A stretch of DNA of 64,000 nt, from assembly GCA_022592445.1 (NCBI GenBank), contig JABYQR010000013.1:231738-295737 (forward strand). Direction: 5' to 3'. The notes below the pieces were generated by a model, which saw only the letters and a list, made by a program, of their open reading frames with translations, was not told where the DNA came from and did no database searches. Source of the DNA: Cytidiella melzeri (lineage: Eukaryota; Basidiomycota; Agaricomycetes; Polyporales; Irpicaceae). The first letter of the stretch is position 1. Every line of letters begins with the position of its first letter. The position numbers and the translations under genes were made by a program. Shown here in pieces: positions 23,596 to 33,804 of the stretch.

Positions 23596-24282
23596 TGTTG
23601 TGGATGGCCCGACTAGCCCTTATTTTTTGCAATTTATCTCTTGTTTTTATTGTCAAAACTCCGGGCTGCAACCCAGTTGCAACCCTCTTTGCACAAACCA
23701 CTTGCATGTCTATTAAGCACCCGTATCACGTGGCTTAGACGCTCTACATGGTCACGTTACTAGCTACTATGTCACACAGGCACGTGACTTAGCTTATCTA
23801 AGACCACATGGCTACAACCACATGGCTCAGCCCATAGCTAGGGTTTGACATCATAGATACCGTTCACATGGACTCCTTTTGTTCTTTCCCTATTGTTCTC
23901 TTTATGGAAGAATGTTCTCACAGGTGTGGGAATGGAATACAATAGCTGGTCTCCTTTTAGATAGATTCTCTCATAAGTAGAGTTCTTGGCAAGGTCTAGA
24001 CAATAGCTATTGTTCTCCTTTAGGTAGTTCTATTGTTCTTTGTTCACACGGCTTCTTGCAAAGCCTGCCCTTAACATGGTCTGTGCGCAGGTCCCTGAAG
24101 TCTATATAAGCAGCTACATGTACGCTCCTAGCCCCCATCTCGACCTCTTGGTCTTTACTGGGCTAGCTACCTGAATAAGGCTTATAGTTGGTGAGAGCAT
24201 TGTGCTACACGCCTGCCACCACCTTGTTGTTGTCTTCCACTTTGTGTCCCTACTTGCTATGTTGAGCTCTGTCTCCGTGTCA
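23596..24282 (+). mobile_element. Solo LTR of family B, copy B1
   Basis: TGTTGTGGATGGCC...GTCTCCGTGTCA, 687 bp, flanked by a perfect 5-bp duplication GTATC (23591-23595 and 24283-24287). It interrupts Copia-1 RT between VYKT and KHGKVTK. Shorter than the other B copies (about 757 bp) through internal deletions. Confidence 0.92.
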
Positions 24283-25279
24283 GTATCTGGTTTTGTAGAC
24301 AAAGCGCAAACCAGTGATGTTTGCATTTAGTGGTGGAATACAGTATTCCCAGGTGCTGAGTTGTTCAAGGGTATCAACCTCGGTCTTCATTGACATTAAC
24401 CAGTCAAATCTGAGAGGGTGACTGAGTACATTTTTGTAAGTAACTGGATCACCAATGTCTTCAGTGTAGTGTGCGTTGAATCCAGTTAAGTAGAAGGCAA
24501 TGTTTGTATCAACTTCATTGTAGTTTTAACTTTGAGCTTTGCGTGAAGGCTTAGGTTCTCTAAGAGTACGTCTAGGACCAGAGGGGTCAGGTTTGTCAAT
24601 GTCCATTGGTTCAATTTGAAAATCCTCAAGTTCAGGTTATTTTTTCAGAGTGGGTTTTTTTAAAATTAAGTTCTTTCTCCCCTTAAATTTGTGCCGTAAA
24701 GTCAACGAATTGCCAGTTTTGTTCGACACCTATGTGTGTCCCATAGTAAACCTAGTGACCTTTGGAATGTTCTGCAAAACCTATCCAAACAGCACGTTTG
24801 CCTTTTGGCGCAAGTTTATTGGTTTGGTATTTGTTGTATACAATACATGGTTGACCATAGTTTTGAAGCACATCAAGATTGCTTCAGTACCATAGCATCT
24901 GAAGTAAGGATTCTTGTATTGAAGAGGAGCACGGGAGTGCAATTATAGAGATAAACTGCATAGAGTGAAGCGTACCACCAGAGGCGGTTTGGTAAAACAG
25001 TTGTATGCAGATTTACACGAACCAAGTTCATGATATTTTGGTGCATGCATTCAGCAACACCATTCTGAGCAGCATTATTGTGCACAGTAAGCCGGGGTAT
25101 AGTACCTTGTGATTTGAAGTAGTTGGTCATGTTTGTACCAGTGAAGACACCGGTGTTATCAGATTGAAGAGTCTTAACACAGATATTGTATTGTGTTAAT
25201 AGCTCAGTAGAGAAGACATCCCATTGAGTGAGAGGGTTGTCTTTTGTTTTCAATGGTGCAAGTGTTAGCCATCTAGTTG
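24283..25279 (-). pseudogene. Copia-1 integrase C-part and RT N-part
   Basis: Minus strand, from 25279: RWLTLAPLKTKDN, TLQSDNTGVF and VHNNAAQNGVAECMHQNI match the Copia integrase core around the second Asp and the Glu (usually TxPYxPxQNGxAER). LWWYASLYAVYLYNCTP follows. Further left, HPLRFDWLMSMKTEVDTLE and GLRFVYKTR are the conserved start of Copia RT, up to the LTR-B1 duplication. Frames are broken between the two parts (near 24480-24870). The first catalytic Asp lies beyond E2, at 36.5 kb. Confidence 0.82.
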
Positions 25280-26036
25280 TGTCATGGATGGCCTGACTAG
25301 CCCTTAACATTTGCAATTTACCTCTTGTTTTTATCTGTAAAACTCCGGGCTACAACCCAGTTGCAATTCTCTCTGCATAAAACTCCTTTGCACGTCTATT
25401 AAGCACCCATATCATGTGGCTTAGACGCTCCGCAAGGTCACATTACTTGCTACTATGTCACACTGGCATGTGACTTAGCTTAAGTAAGACCACATGGCTA
25501 CAACCACATGGCTCAGCCCATAGCTAGGGTTTGACGTCATAGATGACGTCCACATGGACTCCTTTTGTTCTTTCCTTATTGCTCTCTTTATGGAAGGATG
25601 TTCTCACAAGTGTGGGAATGGAATACAATAGTTGGTCACCTTTTAGATAGATTCTCTCATGAGTAGAGTTCTTGGCAAGGTCTAGACAATAGCTATTGTT
25701 CTCTTTTAGGTAGTTCTTTTGTTCTTTGTTCACACGGCTTCTTGCAAAGCCTGCCCTCAACATGGTCTGTGCGCAGGTCCCTGAAGTCTATATATACTGC
25801 TACATGTATGCTTCTAGCCCCCCATCTTGACCTCTTGGTCTTTACTGGCCTAGGTAAGCCACCCCCTCTTGTACTATATAGCTGGTAGTACAAATACTAA
25901 CTTGGTCTTTACTGGGCTAGACATCTGCATAAGGTTTATAGCTGGTGAGAGTATTGAGCTTCACGCCTACCACCACCACTTTGTTGTCATCCACTTCGTG
26001 TCCCTGTTTGTCATGTCGAGCCTTGTCTCCGTGTCC
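25280..26036 (+). repeat. 5' LTR of E2 (copy B2)
   Basis: Starts TGTCATGGATGGCC. The last base is C where other copies have A (GTGTCA). A TATA box TATATATA lies at 25789-25796, so transcription should start near 25820-25830. Short frames within it are not genes. Confidence 0.92.
25825..25833 (+). promoter_or_regulatory. Predicted mRNA 5' end of E2, self-primer segment
   Basis: TCTTGACCT, about 30-36 nt past the TATA box, pairs over 9 bp (one G.U) with AGGTCGAGA at 26039-26047, just after the LTR. Confidence 0.5.
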
Positions 26037-26047
26037 TTAGGTCGAGA
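26037..26047 (+). promoter_or_regulatory. Primer-binding site of E2 (self-priming type)
   Basis: TTAGGTCGAGA directly follows the LTR. It does not begin TGG, so it is not a standard tRNA-3'-end site. Its complementarity to 25825-25833 suggests Tf1/sushi-like self-priming. E3 has TTAGGT at the same place. Confidence 0.5.
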
Positions 26048-26184
26048 ACGTTGTGAAACTGTGGGTTCCCCCATTCCCACCGTTTAAAAACAAGTTTATT
26101 CCTGTTTGACGAGTACGTCTCCAGTCATTTCATACCGTTGAGCTACGCTTAAGTCGTCCGTTTTCACCCCCTACGCGTTGTTTA

Positions 26185-27598
26185 GTGCCTAAAGACACGC
26201 GCACCCGTTTTTCCAAGGACCTCTCTACGCACGAGCCTCAGCTCAAGAGGTGCCTCCCCCCATCACTCCTCAACGCTCTTGCTGCCAAGCGTAAGAGTGG
26301 TCAACCTCATCACTGGTCTGACAAAGACCTCGTCAACGTCGTGAAGTACGTATCAAAGAAGCCGCCTATCAAAGGCATTGTAACAGTTAAGGTTACTACT
26401 CACCAGGTAAGTGTTAAAATTGAGGGGGAGATAATGCAATAGAGAATAGGAGTTGTGGTGAGCGAAGTACTGGAGAGTACAGAGTAGTCCTTTATCAACA
26501 GAGTGGATAAGACTGAGGGGATATGCCCTCAGGAGTGCCTCTATATATACATGAAGGGAAGGATCCCAGGTACTACCCTAAGACCCCTAATACCTACATG
26601 AGTAAGCGAAGTAATCTACCTTACTAAGCATGCCCTATGCCCTAGTGGTGCCACTTCAATAATCAACCAATAGCAATTGTCCCCATGACCTGACCCCATG
26701 ACCCAGTTCCAAGGCTAGACTTGTTCTAGCTTGTTCTAAGACAAGGCTATACTTTTCCAGAAGGTTCTAAGAACTATGACATCATCTAATGGAATGTTCT
26801 ATACTATGACATCATAGTTCCAGCATGTTCCACAAGGTTCCAGAGAGTTCTATCATGTGATACACAGATAAGGAAAGGAGCGCATCAGCGCATCAATTGA
26901 TAGGCACTGAGAATAAGCGCCGGAATAGGCGCCTGATAAGCGCTGGATAAGCGCCTAAATAGACGCCGGATAAGCGCTGGATAAGTGCTTGAATATTCCA
27001 ATAATACCGTTGCCTGGTAAGGCAAGTCTTGTAGAAACATTGAAAATCTGTGACAGGCATCACTCTCACCGTCCCCTCTTACGAGGAAAATCAGCAACTT
27101 CGCGCTTCTGCCTGAGCATACGGAGAACGTGCAGCCGAGGAACATGCTCAAACTCTTGCTGAGCAACAGACTCACAAGCCAACTCTTGCTGAGCGGCTTG
27201 CCAAGCTTTCTCCGCCCACTCCCGCTCCCACTGCACCCGAACCGGTACTGATAGACTTCAAGAAGTTATCACCAGTTGACCTCATCGGCATCTTCAGGCC
27301 AAAGCTTACCGCTGTCCGTACCCACTTGCAAGCTCTCACAGAGCTTCAAGAACTTCTCAACTGCACAGACCCCAACCACCGCCGTGCGCTATTCCACCTC
27401 GTCAACAAAGTCAATCGCTTCCTCAACCAACTTGACGAGGTTGCACCTGTCACAGCAGATCGTGAGTGGCAACTCCTGGACTGGGGTTGCAAAGCAATTG
27501 GGAAGATCTTGTTTAAGCAGCTTTGCAAGAATTATAGCAAAGTTCTTGCCCACCTTAATGTAGTTAACAGAGATAGCTACTTTGACTGTATTAGATAG
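26185..27598 (+). pseudogene. E2 ORF1, function unknown, interrupted by LTR-A
   Basis: An ORF upstream of Gag with no domain that I can name. The N-terminal part (26185-26378) contains PHHWSDKDLVNVVKYVS. After the solo LTR (26379-27055) come FKKLSPVDLIGIFRPKL, then WQLLDWGCKAIGKILFKQL and a stop after YFDCIR (27598). Removing the LTR and one target copy restores a single frame. One TGA (27113) remains. E3 has a clear homologue (57156-57850) with PHLYTEKDLEAIIPYVS, DQVGIFKPKI, LNWGLQSVGQINFTQL and YFE. The start is uncertain: the frame is open upstream of the GTG at 26185 and no ATG is obvious. Possibly an extra structural or nucleic-acid-binding protein of these elements. Confidence 0.6.
26379..27055 (+). 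mobile_element. Solo LTR of family A inside E2 ORF1
   Basis: TGTAACAG...CTGTGACA, 677 bp, with a perfect 5-bp duplication GGCAT (26374-26378 and 27056-27060). TATA box CTATATATACATG near 26542. Younger than E2. Confidence 0.93.
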
Positions 27599-29087
27599 TC
27601 CAGAAGTTTTGCCCGCCACACCTTCAATTTGCGATAATTGTATCCATTTCTTCGATCCTATCTCGGTCACAGACGACCACTTTCGAGCCAACAAAGGATC
27701 ATTCTACAAGTGTGATAACCAACTGTGCCCTAATCAATTAAATCAGTTAGATCCCACTGAAGCCATCAAACACGAGTATTACACAGAGACCTACCAACCG
27801 CCCTCCAAAAAAAATCGTCGTCTGATCACCAAAGAAGACATGGATCCCAACCAGTCCACCGCCACCGCTGCACCTGCTGCCCCTGCTGCCAACCTGAGCC
27901 AGCAAGACGTCTTAAATATGTTGGGCGTCCTGACACACAGGATGGTTGACCTTACCAATCAGGTGGCTGCACTTGCCGCCGCACAGACGCCAGCGGTTGC
28001 CGCTGCTACGCACACTTCTCGGGAGAGAAGTATCATCGAGAAGCCAGTCTCCTTCAAGGGGAAAACATCATCAGAAGCCAGGCTCTTCCACCATGCTTTT
28101 ATTGTCTGGGCCCAGAACCAGGGCAAGGCGTTCTTCCAGCAAGACGCCCAAGGCCAGGTCTGGCTAGACAACAACGGTGCAAGGATCTTTGATCCCCACA
28201 AACTAATCACCAGCGCCCTGTCCTTCATGCAGGAGGACGCCGCTGATTGGGCTCGCCCTCACATCGAGGAGTTGGCCAATAGCAAACCAGCATTTGGAAA
28301 TGACTGGGACACGTTTATCAAGGCTTTCAAAGCCAAATTCAAGCCTATAGATGCTGTCATGGAGGCCAAGACAAAAGTCACCAACATGAAGCAAGGCAAC
28401 AAGACCTTCGCCACCCACATCTCCAAGTTTGAGACATGGGCCCCTCGCACTGGCTGGAGCCAGCAGGACCTCTTCAATTGTCTCAAGTCGAGCTTGAGCA
28501 CGGAGTACTTGCAACGTGTCTTGTACTTCCAAACTCGCGCCGCTACCTACGACGCACTCAAAGATCAGTGCAAGGCGGTTGATGCGCAGCTTGCCAATCT
28601 CCGCAACAGCACGGGCAAGGTTATGGTGGACAGCTTGTTGGGACACAGCAAGTCCCACCAGCAAGCGTTCCAAGATCCCAATGCCATGGAGATTGACGCA
28701 TCCCGCTTCTCCGCCTCGTTCAACTCGCTCTTTGCGGGTCTGGGCAAGCAGGAGATCTTCCAGAAATGGAAGAAGGAGATGAGCAAGCGCTGCTCGGTTT
28801 GTGGATCCGAGAACCACAAGAAGAGGGACTCGAAGCACCCTGACAACCCGGTTTGCAACCACTGTGGTGGTACCGGTCACTGGGGGGCGGTTTGCCTGAA
28901 ATGGCTTCAAGGTGTCCCTAAGGGACAAAAAGTTGCTGCGACCTCGTCGACCTCGTCGACCGCTACTACACCAAAGCAAGACGCATACAATGACAAGGAT
29001 GCTAAGTTTGCGGCGCTCAAGGACATGTTGGACATCCAGAAGAAGCAGATGGATGAAATGGCTGCTAAGATCAACGCAGTTTTTTGA
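27582..29087 (+). CDS. E2 Gag polyprotein
   Basis: A 501-codon open frame, the longest in the window. The first ~60 residues hold a Cys/His segment (CDNCIHFFDP, then CDNQLCPNQ) that has a counterpart in E3 and is not part of normal Gag. A likely Met start (MDPNQSTATAA) is at 27840. It is followed by an Ala-rich linker, a retrotransposon Gag capsid region (EKPVSFKGKTSSEARLF, NDWDTFIKAFKAKF, TFATHISKFETWA) and two zinc knuckles near residues 405-440. The second, CNHCGGTGHWGAVC, is a perfect CX2CX4HX4C. The first, CSVCGSENHKKRDSKH, is atypical. It assembles the particle and packages RNA. It ends AVF-stop at 29087 with Pol in the -1 frame. Confidence 0.88.
   Translation: MTVLDSPEVLPATPSICDNCIHFFDPISVTDDHFRANKGSFYKCDNQLCPNQLNQLDPTEAIKHEYYTETYQPPSKKNRRLITKEDMDPNQSTATAAPAAPAANLSQQDVLNMLGVLTHRMVDLTNQVAALAAAQTPAVAAATHTSRERSIIEKPVSFKGKTSSEARLFHHAFIVWAQNQGKAFFQQDAQGQVWLDNNGARIFDPHKLITSALSFMQEDAADWARPHIEELANSKPAFGNDWDTFIKAFKAKFKPIDAVMEAKTKVTNMKQGNKTFATHISKFETWAPRTGWSQQDLFNCLKSSLSTEYLQRVLYFQTRAATYDALKDQCKAVDAQLANLRNSTGKVMVDSLLGHSKSHQQAFQDPNAMEIDASRFSASFNSLFAGLGKQEIFQKWKKEMSKRCSVCGSENHKKRDSKHPDNPVCNHCGGTGHWGAVCLKWLQGVPKGQKVAATSSTSSTATTPKQDAYNDKDAKFAALKDMLDIQKKQMDEMAAKINAVF
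29078..29087 (+). promoter_or_regulatory. Gag-Pol -1 frameshift site of E2
   Basis: A run of six T (29080-29085) leads straight into the Gag stop: GCA GTT TTT TGA. Pol is open in the -1 frame from this point. The A-site codon TTT can re-pair perfectly, the P-site GTT less well than in the E3 site GGGTTTT. Confidence 0.55.
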
Positions 29088-32000
29088 AAAGGACTCGTAA
29101 CAAAGCCGCAGCTACGAGTCCCCCTGATACCCCGTCCTTGTTTTCCTCGTCTTCTACCTCGTCATCTTCGTGTACCATAGCAACTCCGTGCCCGTCGTCT
29201 ACTGTCTCTGCTTGTACTATATTGTCTCTAGACCGGTTATCGTCTCATTTCCGAATACATGTACTAGTAGAAGGTCTGAATAGAAGCATTCGCGTTCCTG
29301 CCATGATCGATTCAGGAGCTACAGCTTTATTCATCAGTCATCAGTTTGTCAAAAAGCATAAGATTATTCAGCACCCAGTCGAAAGGGTTATCTCATTGCA
29401 TAACATTGACAGAACTAAGAATAAAGCTGGCAGATTGACGCACTTTGTTCGCCTTACACTCACAGTCGGAGATCACACAGAAAAGGCAGAGTTTATGGTC
29501 ACGGACTTAGGTCCAGAAGACGTCATTCTTGGGCTACCATGGCTCAAGCGCGTAAACTCTACCGTCAACTGGGAAAAAGGAGAAATGACAATTCCGAGTG
29601 GCTCGGAAGAATCTCCTAACAAACCTTTCCAGGAGGTTGACGGTGATTGCAAAGAACGTAGGCAGTGGGTCAAAGCCGGTATTATCCAAGACACCACTGA
29701 CAAAGTCTGGTGTATGACCGGCTTCACCTACTCTACTAGGCTTGCTGCCAGAGCAAACAAAGCTAAAGCTCAGCGCTCCTTCGAAGACATTGTTCCATCA
29801 GAGTACCACAGACACGCTAAAGTCTTCTCTGAGGAAGAGTCTAATCGGCTACCCCGGCATCAGCCCTGGGACCATTCGATTGATCTCAAAACCAGATGCT
29901 CCTGAGACCATCAAATCAAAAGTTTATCCTATGCCCCTGAACAAACAAGCCGAGCTTGACAAGTTCATTCAGGAGAACCTAGTGAAAGGTTACATCACGC
30001 CTTCTAAGTCTCCAATGGCTTCTCCAGTCTTCTTCATCAAAAAGAAGGATAACAAACTCCGACTTTTTCAGGACTATCGTAAACTCAACGACATCACTGT
30101 GAAGAGCTGCTACCCTCTACCGCTTGCCACCGACATCATCAACAAGCTCAAGGGTGCAAAGATCATCACCAAATTCAATGTTTGTTGGGGATATCACAAT
30201 GTTCACATCAAAGAAGGAGATGAGTACAAAGCGGCTTTTGTTACCAACCGAGGACTTTTTGAACCTAAAGTCATGTTCTTCGGTCTCACAAACTCACCCG
30301 CTACGTTCCAAGCTCTGATGGACAACATCTTTGCCAACCTTGTCACCGAGGGCAAGGTGGCTGTCTATCTAGATGACATCTTGATCTGGAGCAACAACCT
30401 GACAGAGCACCGCAAGGTTGTACAGGAAGTCCTCGAGCGACTTCAACAACACGACCTCTACCTTTGACCGGAAAAGTGCGAGTTTGAGAAATCTGAGATT
30501 GAGTACCTCGGGTTGGTCATTTGCGCCGGCAAAGTAGCTATGGACCCTGTCAAAGTCCAAGCAGTTTCTACGTGGCCTACACCCAAGAACCTCAAAGAAG
30601 TTAGAGGGTTCATAGGGTTTGCCAATTTCTACCGCCGCTTCATTCAGGATTTCTCATAGCACGCACAACCTTTACACGACCTGACTAAGAAGGACGTACC
30701 GTTCGTCTGGGGTCCAGCACAGCAGACTGCCTTCACGTTGCTAAAGAAGGCCTTTACTACTAACTCTATCTTGGCAGTCTGGGACCCTGAACTCCCTACA
30801 CGTCTAGAAGTCGATGCTTCGGGCTATGCAACTGGTGGAATCATCTCCCAGAAATCAAAGAAAGATGGATTCTACCACCCTATCACCTACCGGTCCGCAT
30901 CTATGACTGAAGCCAAGCGTAACTACGAAATCTTTGATCGGGAGATGTTAGCCATCACCGAGGCTCTCAAAGATTGGCACCACTACCTTGAGGGGCTCAA
31001 GGAACCATTTGAGATCTGGACAGATCACGCGAACCTGCAGTACTGGAAGACTGCGCAACACCTCACTCGACGTCAAGCACGTTGGTCACTACTCTTGGCT
31101 GACTTCGACTTCGTGTTGGTACACAAGCCTGGCAGTACCATGATACACGCTGATCCTCTCTCTCGTCTTCACTCACACGCTGTCACGGACACAGAAGACA
31201 ACAAGGATCAGATGGTACTAAAACCGGAACACTTCCGGATCCTCGCTACCAGTGCCCTTGCCACTGCTTCTCCACTCGAATCAAAGATCCGAGAATGCAC
31301 GGAGAAAGAAGCAGAAGTCGCACAAGCTCTGGCTACCCTTCGAAAGAAGGGTCCTCGCAAACTTGTCGGCGGTTTACTCGAATGGGAAGAGAGTGACGGA
31401 CTCATCTACTACAAGGGAAAACTCTATATCCCTAACAACAAAGAGCTCTGTCATGAAATTGTCAAATCTTGCCATGACACACCCGCGGCTGGTCATCCGG
31501 GCAAACACGGCACCATAGAGCTAGTCTCACGACACTATTGGTGGCCGAAGATGAATGCCTTAGTAGAGACTTACGTACTAGGCTGTGATCGCTGTCAGCG
31601 TTACAAGTCAGCTCCACATCCTAAAGCAGTACTACAGCCTCAGGAAACTCCGGCCGGACCTTGGGAACACATCGGTGTAGATCTCATCACTCAGCTGCCA
31701 CCCTCTAAGGGATTTGATTCATTGCGGTCTACGTTGACCACTACTCCGATCAAACGCACATCATCCCTACTACCACTAGGTTAACGCTGAGGGGATTGCC
31801 GATCTACACTACAAAGAAGTATTCCGACTTCACGGCATTCCCAAGAAGGTGTTCTCTGACCGAGGACCCCAGTTTGCAGCGCGCTTCATGCGTGCGCTCT
31901 ATCACCGCCTAGGCATAGAGACTGGTTTTACGACCGCCTATCATCCGCAAGGAAATGGCAAGGTCGAACGCAAAAACCAGGATATTGAACAGTACCTGCG

Positions 32001-32880
32001 TCTATTCTGTCAGCAACAACAAGATGACTGGGTCGATCATCTGCCGGCGGCTGAGTTTGCACTCAACTCGCGAGTACATGCGGGTAATTCACAAACACCG
32101 TTTGAGGTCATCTATGGATATCGCCCCGACTTCACCATACCAGTCGGCAAGCGAAGCAATATCCCATCACTCGATGAGCGCCTTGACAATATGGCTCGAG
32201 TACGTAAAGAGACCGAAGCAGCTCTTCGTCTAAGCAAAGAAAAGATGAAGCAAATCTATGAGTCTGAGAAGCGCTCTCCACGCGTCTTCCAAGTAGGGGA
32301 CATGGTCTGGCTGAACGCTAAGAACGTCCAGATCCACCAGGCTACCCCTAAACTCGGTCCTCGACAACTCGGCCCATACAAGGTCATCGAACGCATTGGC
32401 GATCTCGATTACAAACTCGATCTACCCAGCTATCTCCGAATCCACCCCGTCTTCCATATCAACCGTCTAAGTCCCTGGCACGACAACGGCAAAGACGTAC
32501 CTCCACCTCCTGATCCTATTGTCATAGAAGGAGAAGAACAGTACGTCGTCGAAAAGGTGCTAGACAGCAGGCTACACGGACGTTGGAAGAAATTGCAATT
32601 CCTTGTCAAATGGGAAGGGTATTCAGACGGACACAATAGCTGGGAACCAGTAGAAAACCTCGAGAATAGTCAAGAAGCGATTGACGACTTCTACAAAGCA
32701 AACCCCGGAGCACCCCGGGTCATCAAAGCTTCACTCTTCGCGGATCTCCGCTCGCATTTTCGGGAATTCAATACCCAGACCGACCCCGCTTTCCTTCGCA
32801 CGATCTATCCATCTACATATGATCTTAGTTGGGATGAAGGCAAACACATCGGTCTGGATATCTCAAGAACATCACACTGA
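29084..32880 (+). pseudogene. E2 Pol: protease, RT, RNase H, integrase, chromodomain
   Basis: Chromovirus Pol. Protease AMIDSGATALFI; LGLPWLKRVN. RT: LDKFIQENLVKGYI, NRGLFEPKVMFFGLTNSPATFQ, and YLDDILIW with both Asp intact. RNase H: VDASGYATGG, YEIFDREMLAI, WTDHANLQYW. Integrase: zinc site (CHDTPAAGHPG...CDRCQR), first Asp in GVDLITQLP, second in SDRGPQFAARF, Glu in GNGKVERKNQ. C-terminal chromodomain from about 32540: YVVEKVLDSRLHGRW, FLVKWEGYSDGHNSWEP. Lesions: one extra A in an A-run near 29889, TGA at 30465, TAG at 30657, and two frameshifts near 31720 and 31783 between the first and second Asp of integrase. All domains present, but no intact protein is possible. Confidence 0.9.
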
Positions 32881-33030
32881 CGGGTAACGTCGAGTCAACG
32901 ACACCAGAAGGGGAGAAACTTCCTAGCATCCTTCTGACTAGACAATCGGGGCAATTCTGCTGAATCCCTGTAGACGGGTAGAAGACCTCTATCACCACAG
33001 CACAGTGATGCTTCGCGAGGACGCTCGATT

Positions 33031-33045
33031 TTAGGAGGGGGGTAA
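33031..33045 (+). promoter_or_regulatory. Polypurine tract of E2
   Basis: TTAGGAGGGGGGTAA immediately before the LTR. The identical 15 bases precede the LTRs at 35752 and 63280. Primer for plus-strand DNA synthesis. Confidence 0.85.
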
Positions 33046-33804
33046 TGTCATGGATGGCCTGACTAGCCCTTAATTTTCGCAATTTACCTCTTGTTTTTAT
33101 CTGTAAAACTCCGGGCTACAACCTAGTTTCAATGCTCTCTGCATAAACTCCTTTGCACGTCTATTAAGCGCCCGTATCACGTGGCTTAGACGCTCCACAC
33201 GGTCACATTACTTGCTACTACGTCACACTGGCATGTGACTTAGCTTAAGTAAGACCACATGGCTACAGACACATGGCTCAGCCCATAGCTAGGGTTTGAC
33301 GTCATAGATACCATCCACATGGGCTCCTTATTGTTCTTTCCCTATTGTTCTCTTTATGGAAGGATGTTCTCACAGGTGTGGGAATGGAATACAATAGTTG
33401 GTCTCCTTTTAGATAGATTCTCTCACGTGTAGAGTTCTTGGCAAGGACTAGACAATAGCTATTGTTCTCCTTTAGGTAGTTCTTTTGTTCTTTGTTCACA
33501 CGGCTTCTTGCAAAGCCTGCCCTCAACATGGTCTGTGCGCAGGTCCCTGAAGTCTATATATACTGCTGCATGTACGCTCCTAGCCCCCCATCTTGACCTC
33601 TTGGTCTTTACTGGGCTAGGTAAGCAACCCCCTCTTGTACTACATAGCTGGTAGTCACAATACTAACTTGGTCTTTACTGGGCTAGATAACTTGAACAAA
33701 GTCTGATAGCTGGTGAGAGCATTGTGCTTCACGCCTGCCACCACCTCCTCGTCGATATCCACTTCGTGTCCCTGTTTGTCACGTCGAGCCCCGTCTCCGT
33801 GTCA
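33046..33804 (+). repeat. Middle LTR of E2 (copy B3)
   Basis: TGTCATGGATGG...GTCTCCGTGTCA, 759 bp. It acts as 3' LTR of the full Pol region to its left. Its right edge abuts integrase sequence directly (GCAGCGCGCTTCATG), not a primer-binding site. Confidence 0.9.

Noticed and set aside
25693..25893. Small ORFs repeated at 25.7, 33.5, 36.2 and 39.7 kb
   Set aside because: All lie inside family B LTRs and vary with them. No evidence of translation.
28203..28979. 258-codon minus-strand frame
   Set aside because: Antisense to the well-supported E2 Gag with its zinc knuckle. No independent motif.
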